In this document: in pieces, positions 35,839-44,938 of the stretch | How positions within the stretch are numbered: the stretch's first letter is position 1 | How the letters are laid out: the number at the start of each line of letters is the position of its first letter | Source: Clostridium_AD sp050717545 | GTDB taxonomy: Bacteria; Bacillota; Clostridia; Clostridiales; Clostridiaceae | Length of the DNA: 64,000 bases | Direction: 5' to 3' | Assembly (NCBI RefSeq): GCF_050717545.1 | Contig: NZ_JBOITN010000030.1 | Span: 96,738 to 160,737, forward strand | The notes under the pieces: model-generated | Databases searched by the model: none | Told to the model about the DNA's origin: nothing | The model's input: the letters and a program-made list of their open reading frames with translations, nothing else | Position numbers and translations under genes: made by a program

Positions 35839-36285
35839 CTAAAAGTCCTTCTTGCTATCTATAAGCAAAGTTACTGGTCCATCGTTTTGTATATATACCT
35901 GCATATCTTCTCCAAATATTCCAGTTTTAACTTCACTTATTACTTCACTACACTGTTTAATAAATTCTAAATATAACTCTTCAGATTGGTTTCCGCCAAG
36001 TGCCCTCATAAAATTTGGTCTTCTGCCTTTTCTGCAGTCACCATATAATGTAAATTGAGAAACTACAAGAAGTTCACCTTTTACATCTAACACGGACAAA
36101 TTCATTTTCTCGTCTTCTTCAAAAATTCTAAGGTTTAATATTTTATCCTTTAAGTACTTTATATCATCATGAGTGTCGCCCTCACAAATTCCTAGGAGAA
36201 CATTTAATCCGTTACCTATTTCACTAATTACTTTACCATTCACTTCAACTTTTGATGATTTAACTCTTTGTACTACTGCTCTCAT
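35839..36285 (-). CDS. dtd: D-aminoacyl-tRNA deacylase
   Basis: Proofreading enzyme that removes D-amino acids and glycine from mischarged tRNA. The 148-residue protein has MRAVVQRVKSSKVEV at the start, SQFTLYGDCRKGRRP (active site), and a C-terminal NDGPVTLLID motif with the Gly-cisPro pair. The second ATG (36285) is chosen because it gives the family N-terminus; the first is two codons earlier. It follows rel closely. Confidence 0.96.
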   Translation of the reverse strand: MRAVVQRVKSSKVEVNGKVISEIGNGLNVLLGICEGDTHDDIKYLKDKILNLRIFEEDEKMNLSVLDVKGELLVVSQFTLYGDCRKGRRPNFMRALGGNQSEELYLEFIKQCSEVISEVKTGIFGEDMQVYIQNDGPVTLLIDSKKDF

Positions 36286-36323
36286 AAACATACATCTCCT
36301 AAACCCTCGAAAAAACTATTTGC

Positions 36324-38504
36324 TTAATTCTTTATTCTATAAACATCTATTACGCCAGCAAGCTTATTTACTTTCTTTAGCAGTTCTTTCAAACTTTCTA
36401 CATCAGCAACTTTTAGTTTTATATTAATTAAAGCTAGATTGTTTTTTAGGGTTTTTGCATTTATTGAGTATAGGTGTGTTTTTGTAAGTGTTATAATTTC
36501 CATTATATTAGACAATAGACCATACCTATCATCTGCTTTAATTTGAATTTCTGTAATATAACCTTTTCCCTCAGATGCTCCCCAACTTACTTCAATCATC
36601 TTATTTGCTTCATTTTTCACTAATGCTTGGGCATTTTTACAATCACACCTATGAACAGACACTCCACGACCCTTAGTTATGTAACCTACTATTTCATCAC
36701 CAGGTACCGGATTGCAACACTTTGCAAAACGTGCTAGAACATTGCCCTCACCCTTAACTATTAATTCTGAGTAATCCACTTTCTTTTTCTCATCTTTAGC
36801 TATCCCTTTTGTTATCTTTTCCTCAATATCTTCAACCGTCATATTTTCTCTGTTTTTATTTTCATAAACCTCTTTTAGTCTATTAACCACAGTTGAAGGC
36901 ATAATGTCACCAACCCCAACATAAGCAAATAAATCATCCAAAGTTCTAAAGTTATATTTTTTATATATTTTTTCTATTGCTTCACCCTTTGCAATTACTC
37001 CAAAATTATATTCTTGCCTTTTAGATTCTCTTTCCAATAATTCTTTACCTTTTTCAATGCTCTCTTCTCTTTTGGCCTTTTTAAACCATGCTTTTATTTT
37101 ACTTTTAGCTTGATTACTCTTTGTAATATTGAGCCAATCAATATTAGGACCTTTAGGCGTTGAGGAAGTTACTATTTCTACTATCTCTCCAGTCTTTAAG
37201 TGATATTCAAGGGGTACCATTCTTCCATTTACTTTAGCACCCATGCACTTATGGCCTATATCTGTATGAATTCTGTACGCAAAATCAATAGGTGTTGAGT
37301 CAAGAGGTAAATTAATAACCTCCCCCTTTGGTGAGAATACAAAAACTTCATCTGAAAACAAATCAATTTTAAATCCTTCCATGAACTCCTCAGCATCAAA
37401 AGTTTCTCCTTGCCATTCAAGGATATCTTTTAACCATGAAAATTTAGGATTAATATTTTCGTCTTCTGAACCTTCTACTCCCTCTTTATACTTCCAATGA
37501 GCTGCAATACCATACTCTGCAGTTTTGTGCATCTCATAAGTTCTAATTTGAATTTCAAAAGGTTTTCCATGTGGTCCTATTACTGTGGAATGTAATGATT
37601 GATACATATTCGGTTTTGGCATTGCAATATAATCTTTAAATCTCCCTGGAATTGGTTTATAAACTGTATGTACTATACCTAGTGCCGCGTAACAATTTCC
37701 AATATCATTAACCAGTATTCTAACAGCTGTCAAATCAAAAACTTGATCTAAAGTTTTATTTTTTGAAACCATTTTTCTATAAATACTATAAAAATGTTTG
37801 GGCCTTCCATCCATATCTGCTTCTATTCCCACCATGTCTAAATTATACTTTAGTTCCAGTATAATTTTGTTTATGTTATCTTCTCGTTCAACTCTTTTTT
37901 CTGCAATTTTTCTTACTAAATTATAATATTCATTTGGATTCAAATACCTAAGAGATAAATCTTCAAGTTCCCATTTAATCTTTGACATACCAAGTCTATG
38001 GGCTAGAGGTGCATAAATATCTAGAGTTTCTTTTGCCTTTTGCTTTTGCTTTGCAACTGGCATATATTTAAGCGTACGCATATTATGAAGTCTATCTGCA
38101 AGCTTAATAAGTATAACTCTAATGTCCTTTGCCATAGCAAGCAGCATTTTACGAACATTATCAGCTTGTTCCTCTTCCTTAGTCTTATATTTTATGAGAC
38201 CTAGTTTAGTAACACCTTCTACTAAATTTGCCACCTCTATGTTAAATTCTCTACTTACATCTTCAAAAGTGTACACCGTATCTTCAATTACGTCATGAAG
38301 TAACCCTGCAATAATGGTACTCGTATCAAGCCCCATGTCAGCTAGTATACAAGCTACTTCCACTGGATGCACAATATAAGGCTCTCCTGACTCTCTCTTT
38401 TGCTCTTTATGCGCAGCATAAGAAAAATTAAAAGCTTTAATGATAAGATCTTTATCTACAATATTACAATTTTTTTCAATCCTATGTAACAATTTTTCCA
38501 GCAT
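36324..38504 (-). CDS. rel: Bifunctional (p)ppGpp synthetase/hydrolase Rel
   Basis: Stringent-response enzyme of 726 residues. The N-terminal HD hydrolase domain is intact (HDVIED at 70-75). The synthetase domain (FYSIYRKM, then MYQSLHSTVIGP), a TGS domain (FSPKGEVINLPLDSTPIDFAY), a helical/zinc-like segment with CCNPVPGD and a C-terminal ACT domain follow in order. It should both make and degrade ppGpp. The operon order apt-rel-dtd-MBL is conserved. Confidence 0.97.
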   Translation of the reverse strand: MLEKLLHRIEKNCNIVDKDLIIKAFNFSYAAHKEQKRESGEPYIVHPVEVACILADMGLDTSTIIAGLLHDVIEDTVYTFEDVSREFNIEVANLVEGVTKLGLIKYKTKEEEQADNVRKMLLAMAKDIRVILIKLADRLHNMRTLKYMPVAKQKQKAKETLDIYAPLAHRLGMSKIKWELEDLSLRYLNPNEYYNLVRKIAEKRVEREDNINKIILELKYNLDMVGIEADMDGRPKHFYSIYRKMVSKNKTLDQVFDLTAVRILVNDIGNCYAALGIVHTVYKPIPGRFKDYIAMPKPNMYQSLHSTVIGPHGKPFEIQIRTYEMHKTAEYGIAAHWKYKEGVEGSEDENINPKFSWLKDILEWQGETFDAEEFMEGFKIDLFSDEVFVFSPKGEVINLPLDSTPIDFAYRIHTDIGHKCMGAKVNGRMVPLEYHLKTGEIVEIVTSSTPKGPNIDWLNITKSNQAKSKIKAWFKKAKREESIEKGKELLERESKRQEYNFGVIAKGEAIEKIYKKYNFRTLDDLFAYVGVGDIMPSTVVNRLKEVYENKNRENMTVEDIEEKITKGIAKDEKKKVDYSELIVKGEGNVLARFAKCCNPVPGDEIVGYITKGRGVSVHRCDCKNAQALVKNEANKMIEVSWGASEGKGYITEIQIKADDRYGLLSNIMEIITLTKTHLYSINAKTLKNNLALINIKLKVADVESLKELLKKVNKLAGVIDVYRIKN

Positions 38505-38528
38505 TGCTTATACACTCCTAAAATTAAA

Positions 38529-38548
38529 GACTGGTTGCATAACCAGCC
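38529..38548 (-). terminator. Short hairpin between apt and rel
   Basis: GGCTGGTT and AACCAGTC pair around a four-base loop in the apt-rel gap; on the minus strand TTTAATTTT follows. It may attenuate rel transcription from upstream. Confidence 0.5.
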
Positions 38549-38600
38549 TATACTTTTTACATCTATTATATAATGTTTTTCACAATTATGCAATTTTAAT

Positions 38601-39119
38601 TTATAAATCGTATTTTACTAGAGACATAATGTCATAACCCTTAAGCTTATTTTTTCCATTGAGCCCAGTTAATTCAATTACAAAATTTAATGATACAACT
38701 TCTCCACCCATTTGCTCTATAAGTTTTGTTACTGCAGCTACCGTACCACCAGTGGCAAGCAAATCATCAACTATAGCTACCTTTTGTCCAGGCTTAATTG
38801 CATCCTTATGGATTTCAAGTGTGTCAACGCCATATTCAAGTTCGTACTCAATCTCTATAACGCCCCAGGGTAACTTCCCAGGTTTTCTAACTGGTACAAA
38901 TCCTGCACCAAGAGCATAAGCCACAGGTACACCAAACAAAAATCCTCTTGCCTCAGGTCCCACAATAACGTCAACTTGTTTATCTTTTAAATCCGCCACC
39001 ATTAGATCTATAGTGTACTTAAGTACCTCTCCATCTTGTAGTAATGTAGTTATGTCTTTAAAACTAATTCCTTGTTTTGGAAAATTTTCAACTATTCTTA
39101 TACTGTTTTTTAATTCCAT
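38601..39119 (-). CDS. apt: Adenine phosphoribosyltransferase
   Basis: Salvages adenine to AMP with PRPP. The 172-residue protein has the PRPP-binding motif AIVDDLLATGGT, GPEARGFLFG and the conserved RKPGKLPWG loop. Length is typical. It lies between the recJ-like gene and rel, the normal clostridial place. Confidence 0.97.
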   Translation of the reverse strand: MELKNSIRIVENFPKQGISFKDITTLLQDGEVLKYTIDLMVADLKDKQVDVIVGPEARGFLFGVPVAYALGAGFVPVRKPGKLPWGVIEIEYELEYGVDTLEIHKDAIKPGQKVAIVDDLLATGGTVAAVTKLIEQMGGEVVSLNFVIELTGLNGKNKLKGYDIMSLVKYDL

Positions 39120-39154
39120 AATTATTCCTCCTAAAATAAAATGTACAATAATAC

Positions 39155-40030
39155 TTATAAAAACATAAGACCATTTTTCAATTCATTATCTAAGTACTTT
39201 GTTATCTGCATCGCTCTATTTTTATCCGAGGTAATGAATAGCTCCACGACAATTTTAGCATTATCCATTCTTCCAACTGAGTTAATCGTAGGCTTTACTT
39301 TTAACGCTAGTTTTAATACTGAATTTTCATTAATAATTTTAATATCATGAGTTTCTAGGAGTGCACATATTCCATAATTATCAGTGTTATTTAATTGTTT
39401 TATACCTGCTCTTGCAATTATTCTATTCTCATCCTCAATTTTAGTTTTACTATAAATAGTACCTATCATCACAAGATCCATATATTTATTTATTGATTTC
39501 ATTTTATAGTAAGATGATATTGCTTGAACTAGTTTAAATGCCATCCCACAGGTGCATAATCCCTTAAATGGATAATCGCAACCCTTTTGATTAGGATCTA
39601 CAACAATAGTTTCAGGAACGTTGTTAATAGGTTCGTGAAAATCAGTAATTATAACATCGATTCCCATACACTTACATGACTCTATTTCACTAGAAGAATT
39701 AATTCCACAACCTAAGGTTATTATAAGTCCTGGTCCTAGATATTTTATATAACGAGTAATATCTTGTTCATTCAAGTTACGAGACTTACTTAATTCACCT
39801 GGTATAAAATACTCAACATCAGCATTTAGAAAATTAAGCACTATCATAAGCAATGAAATTGCAGTAATGCTATCCACATCATAAAAACCATAAAGGACAA
39901 TTTTTTCTCTCTCATTTATAGCTTTGATAATTCTATGTAATGCATCATCCATTCCCTTTAACAAAAATGGATTGTGCATATTATAATCTATAAACTTATT
40001 ATTCTTTTGTATATTTTTAAGACAATCCAC
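39155..40030 (-). CDS. Truncated, degenerate RecJ-like DHH protein
   Basis: The secF-apt interval normally holds recJ (about 570-590 residues, single-strand exonuclease). Here the frame is 291 residues and aligns with the RecJ DHH domain only, ending near LDNELKNG, where DHHA1 and OB domains should begin. Metal motifs are altered: YDVDG reads YDVDS, the DCG region reads LGCG, DHH reads DFH, and the GTVAD region reads GTIYSK. The frame itself has no internal stop and a plausible start. It is probably inactive as a nuclease: either a decaying gene or a repurposed DHH-fold protein. Confidence 0.72.
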   Translation of the reverse strand: MDCLKNIQKNNKFIDYNMHNPFLLKGMDDALHRIIKAINEREKIVLYGFYDVDSITAISLLMIVLNFLNADVEYFIPGELSKSRNLNEQDITRYIKYLGPGLIITLGCGINSSSEIESCKCMGIDVIITDFHEPINNVPETIVVDPNQKGCDYPFKGLCTCGMAFKLVQAISSYYKMKSINKYMDLVMIGTIYSKTKIEDENRIIARAGIKQLNNTDNYGICALLETHDIKIINENSVLKLALKVKPTINSVGRMDNAKIVVELFITSDKNRAMQITKYLDNELKNGLMFL

Positions 40031-40104
40031 TATAAAAACTCCTCAGTGTTAATATAAATCATGTTAATATAAAAGAAATTAATTATAATTTCATATTATG
40101 TAAA

Positions 40105-40150
40105 TAAAAAAGGCAAAGAAGTACTAAATATATCATACTTCTCTGACTTT
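40105..40150 (-). terminator. Terminator after secF
   Basis: An imperfect stem whose core is AGAAGTA/TACTTCT lies 65 bases past secF, followed on the minus strand by TTTTTT. Confidence 0.7.
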
Positions 40151-40214
40151 AATTGTTAACTGTTTATTTTACGCTTTAAATTTAACAATCACTACTCAAA
40201 ACGTATGTTGATTA

Positions 40215-41081
40215 CTAAGCTGTTATTTTCTTTTTTCTTTTCTTAAGAAGCACCCATGAAGGACTTGCTATAAAAATTGAAGAATAACATCCAACTAATA
40301 TACCAATCATTAATGGTAAACTAAGCTCTCTAATAGTCGGTACAAATACATATACCGCAGCTATAGTAAATAAGGTTGTAGCAACTGTATTTATTGATCT
40401 TGCTAAAGTCTGCGAAATACTTGTATTCGTAATCTCATCTAAAGATAATTTTCTCATCTTCTTTTGATTTTCTCTTATTCTGTCAAATACAACTATAGTG
40501 TCATTAATAGAGTAACCAACAATAGTTAAGATTGCTGCTATAAAAGTTGCATTAACTGGTATTTGAAATACTGCATATACTCCAAGAGTAATTAAGATAT
40601 CGTGTACTAATGCAATTATAGCTGCAACCCCAAAATTAAATTCAAATCTAAAGGCTATATACACTAACATACAAATTATTGCAACAATTAAAGCAAGAAT
40701 AGCCTTTGACTTTAACTCATTTCCAACTGATGCGCCAATTGTATTTTGTTCACTTAATTCACTACCCTTATAAGTTTTAGTAATATCATTTATCATTGTT
40801 GCAGTCTCCACTGCAGAAAGCGCATCACTTTTTACAGTTATTTCAAAATTCTTACCGTCGTCTATTGTTTTAGATACGTATTCACCTTTTACATGTTTAT
40901 CAATTATTTTATCCATATCTACTTTTTTAAATTCTTGGTTCATACTTATAGAAAGTACTGTACCACCTTTAAAATCTATACCCAAGTTTAGACCCTTTGT
41001 TGCCATAAATCCCATTCCTATTATAATTATCAATAGAGATATAGCAAACATTATTTTAGTTTTTTCAACTATCTTTAGCAT
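40215..41081 (-). CDS. secF: Protein translocase subunit SecF
   Basis: Accessory subunit of the Sec translocon, 288 residues. It has the N-terminal membrane segment, GIDFKGGTVLSIS, a periplasmic-type P1 region and five further membrane helices including GYSINDTIVVFDRIREN, the SecF signature of RND-like proteins. It starts four bases after secD. With SecD and YajC it uses the proton gradient to help late export steps. Confidence 0.97.
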   Translation of the reverse strand: MLKIVEKTKIMFAISLLIIIIGMGFMATKGLNLGIDFKGGTVLSISMNQEFKKVDMDKIIDKHVKGEYVSKTIDDGKNFEITVKSDALSAVETATMINDITKTYKGSELSEQNTIGASVGNELKSKAILALIVAIICMLVYIAFRFEFNFGVAAIIALVHDILITLGVYAVFQIPVNATFIAAILTIVGYSINDTIVVFDRIRENQKKMRKLSLDEITNTSISQTLARSINTVATTLFTIAAVYVFVPTIRELSLPLMIGILVGCYSSIFIASPSWVLLKKRKKKITA

Positions 41082-41085
41082 ATGT

Positions 41086-42324
41086 TTACCCCCTCTTCAC
41101 GCCAAAATGAGACAATTTACTTAGAATTCCCATTTCAACTGCTAATTTTAATAAGAATCTAGTACTTGTGAATGCTGTAAATATACTTATAAATATACCA
41201 ATCATAAGTGTTAACGCAAACCCTTTAACACTACCTGTTCCTAAAGTATACAGAACTAATGCTGCAATTATTGTAGTAATATTCGAATCTAAAATTGATG
41301 ACAATGCATTATGGAAACCAGAATCCACAGAAGATCTTATAGATTTACCAGTTTTAAGTTCTTCTTTTATTCTCTCAAATATCAATACATTAGCGTCAAC
41401 TGCCATCCCAACTGTAAGTAAGAATGCAGCAATACCTGCAAGTGTTAAAGTTGCATTAATAGCCGAAAAAGTTCCAAGAACCAAAATCACATATAAAACT
41501 AAAGATATATTCGCAACTATACCTGGTACTCTATAATATAAAAGCATAAATAGTAGCACAAATAATATTCCTATAGCTCCAGCTTTCATACTTAATGGCA
41601 ATGCATTTTTACCCAGGGTTGCCCCAACTGTTTTAACAGAAACAGCTTTTAACGTTACTGGTAATGCACCTGATTTTATAATTTGAGCCTTTCTTGTTGC
41701 TTCTTCAAGCGTTGCACTTCCACTAACAACAGCCTTACCATCTGTTATAGCAACCTCAACCGTAGGATCAGTTAACAACTCCTCATCCATATAAATAGAA
41801 ATTTTCTGTCCTAAAAACTTCTCAGTTGCATCTGCAAATTTCTTTTTACCTGACGAATTAAATTCAAGGCCTATAGAAGGCTTATTATCGTTATCTAAAT
41901 ATGAAGTAGCATCTTTAACATCTTTACCTGTAAGAATTGTTACTTTATCAGGACCCACAAATTTAAGTTCTCCTGATTTTGCAACTTTGTCAAGAATTTC
42001 TTTAGAATCAAATTTTCCCGGTATCTCAATTCGGATTCTATTATCTCCTTCTTTGGTAACTGTAGTCTCACTAACTCCCATTTTGTTAATTCTCATAGAA
42101 ACAAGTTCAATTGTTGTATCTAAGGTTGTTGAATCAACTTTTCCGCCCTGAACTTCTTCTAAAATAGAAATCCCACCTTGAAGGTCCAGACCTCTATTTA
42201 TTGTTTCAGTAAATGGTTTAAACCTATAACTCCCTATTTCAATTCCACGGAAACCTATAAATGCTGATATCCCAACAACTAAAATGATGGTCAAAAAAAG
42301 TAATGTACTTTTTTTCTTTTTCAT
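41086..42324 (-). CDS. secD: Protein translocase subunit SecD
   Basis: Sec accessory subunit of 412 residues with an N-terminal membrane helix, the GLDLQGGISI motif, a large external domain and a C-terminal RND-like bundle (TVGMAVDANVLIFERIKEE). The ATG at 42324 follows a G-rich site (GGGGG); an upstream ATG would add 21 residues that do not fit. The gene lies between scfB and secF, with yajC two genes up. Confidence 0.97.
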   Translation of the reverse strand: MKKKKSTLLFLTIILVVGISAFIGFRGIEIGSYRFKPFTETINRGLDLQGGISILEEVQGGKVDSTTLDTTIELVSMRINKMGVSETTVTKEGDNRIRIEIPGKFDSKEILDKVAKSGELKFVGPDKVTILTGKDVKDATSYLDNDNKPSIGLEFNSSGKKKFADATEKFLGQKISIYMDEELLTDPTVEVAITDGKAVVSGSATLEEATRKAQIIKSGALPVTLKAVSVKTVGATLGKNALPLSMKAGAIGILFVLLFMLLYYRVPGIVANISLVLYVILVLGTFSAINATLTLAGIAAFLLTVGMAVDANVLIFERIKEELKTGKSIRSSVDSGFHNALSSILDSNITTIIAALVLYTLGTGSVKGFALTLMIGIFISIFTAFTSTRFLLKLAVEMGILSKLSHFGVKRG

Positions 42325-42403
42325 CTTTATCCCCCTTCGCTCCCTATTCATAAATACAATTATATTGTTATTAACAAGGTTAGTCAATATTTAGCAATTT
42401 AAT

Positions 42404-43768
42404 TTATTTATTTCCGATTTTAGCCTTTAGTGCTATAGCACATTCTATCCTTTTCTTTTGCATTTTGCATCCAATTTCATAAGGAATATGCATATCTCCA
42501 TTAAAATTAAAGTTATTAGCTTGGCAACCACCGCTACAATAAAATTTAGCCCAACAATCAATACATTTAGGTTTATTATATATATGCGCTTCTTTAAATT
42601 CTTTTACCATCTTAGTATTATAGATTCCATTATAAATGTCTCCAATTAAGAAATCTTTATTACCAACAAACTGGTGACAAGGATATATCTCACCATCTGG
42701 AGTAACTGCAATATACTCATGACCCGCTCCACAACCTGAAATCCTCTTATAAACACAAGGTCCGCCTTTGAGATCTATATTAAAGTGATAAAATTTAAAG
42801 TCAGTTCCATTTTTATTTCTTTCAATCAAATCTGCATATAACTTATCATATTGCTCAAAAATAACTGGTAAGTCTTCCTCTCTAATTGAAAGTTCATGCT
42901 CGTTTGGTAGTACTACAGGTTCTATAGATATTTCTTTAAACCCTAAATCTGCCATATGCTTTACATCTTCATAAAAATCAATATTTTGCCTTGTAAAGGT
43001 TCCTCTGACATAATAAGATTTTGACTTATCTCTCATATCAACCATTTTCTTAATATTAGGAAGTATTCTATCATATGATCCGCTTCCATCCACTCTTACT
43101 CTAACTTTGTCATTAACAGCTTTTCTACCATCTATACTAAGTACTATGTTACCCATATTCTCATCCAAATATTTCATGATTTCATCGTTAAGTAATGTAG
43201 CATTAGTTGTCATAGTAAATCTTATAACTTTATTATGAATTTTTCCTTGAATTTTTCCATATTCCACTACTTCTTTTATCATATCAAAAGCCATAAGTGG
43301 TTCTCCACCGAATAAATCAATCTCTATATTTTTCCTTGGACCAGAATTTGCTATAACAAAATCTATTGCTTTCATTCCTACTTCCGCAGGCATTGCTTTC
43401 CTACTGCCATGGTACTCACCCTCATCAGCAAAACAATATTTACACCGCAGGTTACAATCATGTATTATATTAAGACAAAGTGCCTTTATGTAAGGTTCTG
43501 ATTGACCACCACTTCTTGCAATTTCCTCATATAAATCTTCTGTGTATAACATGTCTCCCTTAATTAAACTTTGTATCTCGCTATACACTTCTTCAATTTC
43601 TTCTTTTGTATATTTATTTTTAAAACTTTCTATTAACTCGTCTTTTTCCCTAAGTAAATTATTATCTAATAGATCATAAACCATTTCATCAACTACGTGT
43701 AGTGATCCTGAATTTACATCAATTACATAGTATTCACCATCTTGAATAAATTTATGAATTAGTGCCAA
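42404..43768 (-). CDS. scfB: SCIFF maturase ScfB, radical SAM/SPASM protein
   Basis: Radical SAM enzyme that builds thioether links in the six-cysteine ScfA peptide. The 454-residue protein has an N-terminal RiPP-recognition-like domain (YYVIDVNSGSLHVVDE), the cluster motif CNLRCKYC (Cys105, 109, 112), and a cysteine-rich SPASM region near the C-terminus (GCGAGHE, CHQF, CIDCWAKFYCSGGC). The precursor gene scfA is 59 bases upstream. The function of the product in clostridia is still unclear. Confidence 0.95.
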   Translation of the reverse strand: MALIHKFIQDGEYYVIDVNSGSLHVVDEMVYDLLDNNLLREKDELIESFKNKYTKEEIEEVYSEIQSLIKGDMLYTEDLYEEIARSGGQSEPYIKALCLNIIHDCNLRCKYCFADEGEYHGSRKAMPAEVGMKAIDFVIANSGPRKNIEIDLFGGEPLMAFDMIKEVVEYGKIQGKIHNKVIRFTMTTNATLLNDEIMKYLDENMGNIVLSIDGRKAVNDKVRVRVDGSGSYDRILPNIKKMVDMRDKSKSYYVRGTFTRQNIDFYEDVKHMADLGFKEISIEPVVLPNEHELSIREEDLPVIFEQYDKLYADLIERNKNGTDFKFYHFNIDLKGGPCVYKRISGCGAGHEYIAVTPDGEIYPCHQFVGNKDFLIGDIYNGIYNTKMVKEFKEAHIYNKPKCIDCWAKFYCSGGCQANNFNFNGDMHIPYEIGCKMQKKRIECAIALKAKIGNK

Positions 43769-43827
43769 CGTATTTCCTCCTAACTAAATTTAAAGCAGTA
43801 ACCCTAGTTACTGCCCATTTAATTATA

Positions 43828-43965
43828 TTAATTTTCACAAGCTAAATTAGCTACTGTGCAAGAAGTTTTGCATGCTGATTGACATGAATTAGCACATTCT
43901 TTGCATCCAGGTTTTTTTAAACTATCTTTAATTATTGATGCACTTATAGTTTTTATATGTTTCAT
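43828..43965 (-). CDS. scfA: Six-cysteine peptide SCIFF precursor ScfA
   Basis: A 45-codon gene directly ahead of scfB. The leader is MKHIKTISASIIKDSLKKPG, and the core carries six cysteines (21, 24, 28, 32, 36 and 43) in the family pattern CKECANSCQSACKTSC followed by TVANLACEN. The second of two close ATGs is the start, because GGAGG is seven bases before it and touches the first. The peptide is a ribosomally made natural product precursor modified by ScfB. Confidence 0.96.
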   Translation of the reverse strand: MKHIKTISASIIKDSLKKPGCKECANSCQSACKTSCTVANLACEN

Positions 43966-44033
43966 TTTCATTCCTCCATATCATAAAGTTTCCGTATTAT
44001 TATATCATAATATCTAAGACAAATAAAGCGATT

Positions 44034-44402
44034 CTAAAGATTTATTCCAAGCATTCCAGACAACCCACCTATACCTAAAGCTAAAGCCGTCCTGACTACT
44101 TCTCGCATTCCAATAGCAGCACTTCCACCTCCAAATACTTTTACTAAATATAAAACTAGCATGTAAGTTATTGCTACTATAATGCCCATTAGCCAACCTT
44201 TTTCCCCTGCTTTTTTTGCAGCGAAAACAGATCCATAAAGCACACTAACCAATGTTATTATAATATAAAAAACAGATGTCACCTTCATACTAGCTGGCAT
44301 ATAGGTTGTTATAACTGAATAAATTACTAATACAATTAACGTTAAAATCGCAGCCCTAAATACACCTTCGCCAGCACAAGAATATTTTAATTTGTTTTCC
44401 AT
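44034..44402 (-). CDS. TIGR04086 family membrane protein
   Basis: Membrane protein of 122 residues with four predicted helices (about 15-33, 41-60, 69-87 and 97-120). The family is of unknown function and regularly sits between yajC and scfA in clostridia, as here. Glycine-rich SVLYGSVFAAKKAGEKGWLMG (landmark, around 52-72) is the conserved part. No catalytic residue is evident. Confidence 0.85.
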   Translation of the reverse strand: MENKLKYSCAGEGVFRAAILTLIVLVIYSVITTYMPASMKVTSVFYIIITLVSVLYGSVFAAKKAGEKGWLMGIIVAITYMLVLYLVKVFGGGSAAIGMREVVRTALALGIGGLSGMLGINL

Positions 44403-44500
44403 GTAAATTACCCCCTTTTTTTAACCTTAACAAAATTTTATTTCAGTTAAAATCTATAATATAAATTATGATTAAAAAGAGGGTTTTATTACATAATCTT

Positions 44501-44794
44501 CTATTTTTTTTCTACTACAAGTTCTGCGTTGTCTATATTTACAACTGTTGCTATACCACTTTTTGAAAGTTTAATTCTAGTTCTATCTGGACCACTTTCT
44601 AATATGATGTAATCATCTTGAATATTTATGATTTTGCCCATTATGCCGCCTTTAGTCATTACTTCGTCATTTACTTTTAAATTATTTAAAAGTGCAGCAT
44701 ATTTTTTCTTTCTTTTATTTTCTGGGATAAATATTACTAACCAAAACACCGCAAGCATTAATACTAAAGGTCCTAAAGTTCCTATTGTTTGCAT
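44501..44794 (-). CDS. yajC: Preprotein translocase subunit YajC
   Basis: Small single-span membrane protein (97 residues) of the SecDF-YajC complex. One N-terminal helix is followed by RKKKYAALLNNLKVNDEVMT and the GGIMGKI strand region of the family. It lies downstream of tgt as in most bacteria, with AGGAGG before the start. Confidence 0.95.
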   Translation of the reverse strand: MQTIGTLGPLVLMLAVFWLVIFIPENKRKKKYAALLNNLKVNDEVMTKGGIMGKIINIQDDYIILESGPDRTRIKLSKSGIATVVNIDNAELVVEKK

Positions 44795-44938
44795 TATGTT
44801 CGCCTCCTTTCATAATTTTTTTTATGACATATAATAAAATAATTCACCTACAAACAAATATCTTTAAGACAATAATGTTGAGTTCTTCCTCTATGTTTTT
44901 CGTTTATAGGTTAATCATATTATAGTAAATAATTATAA

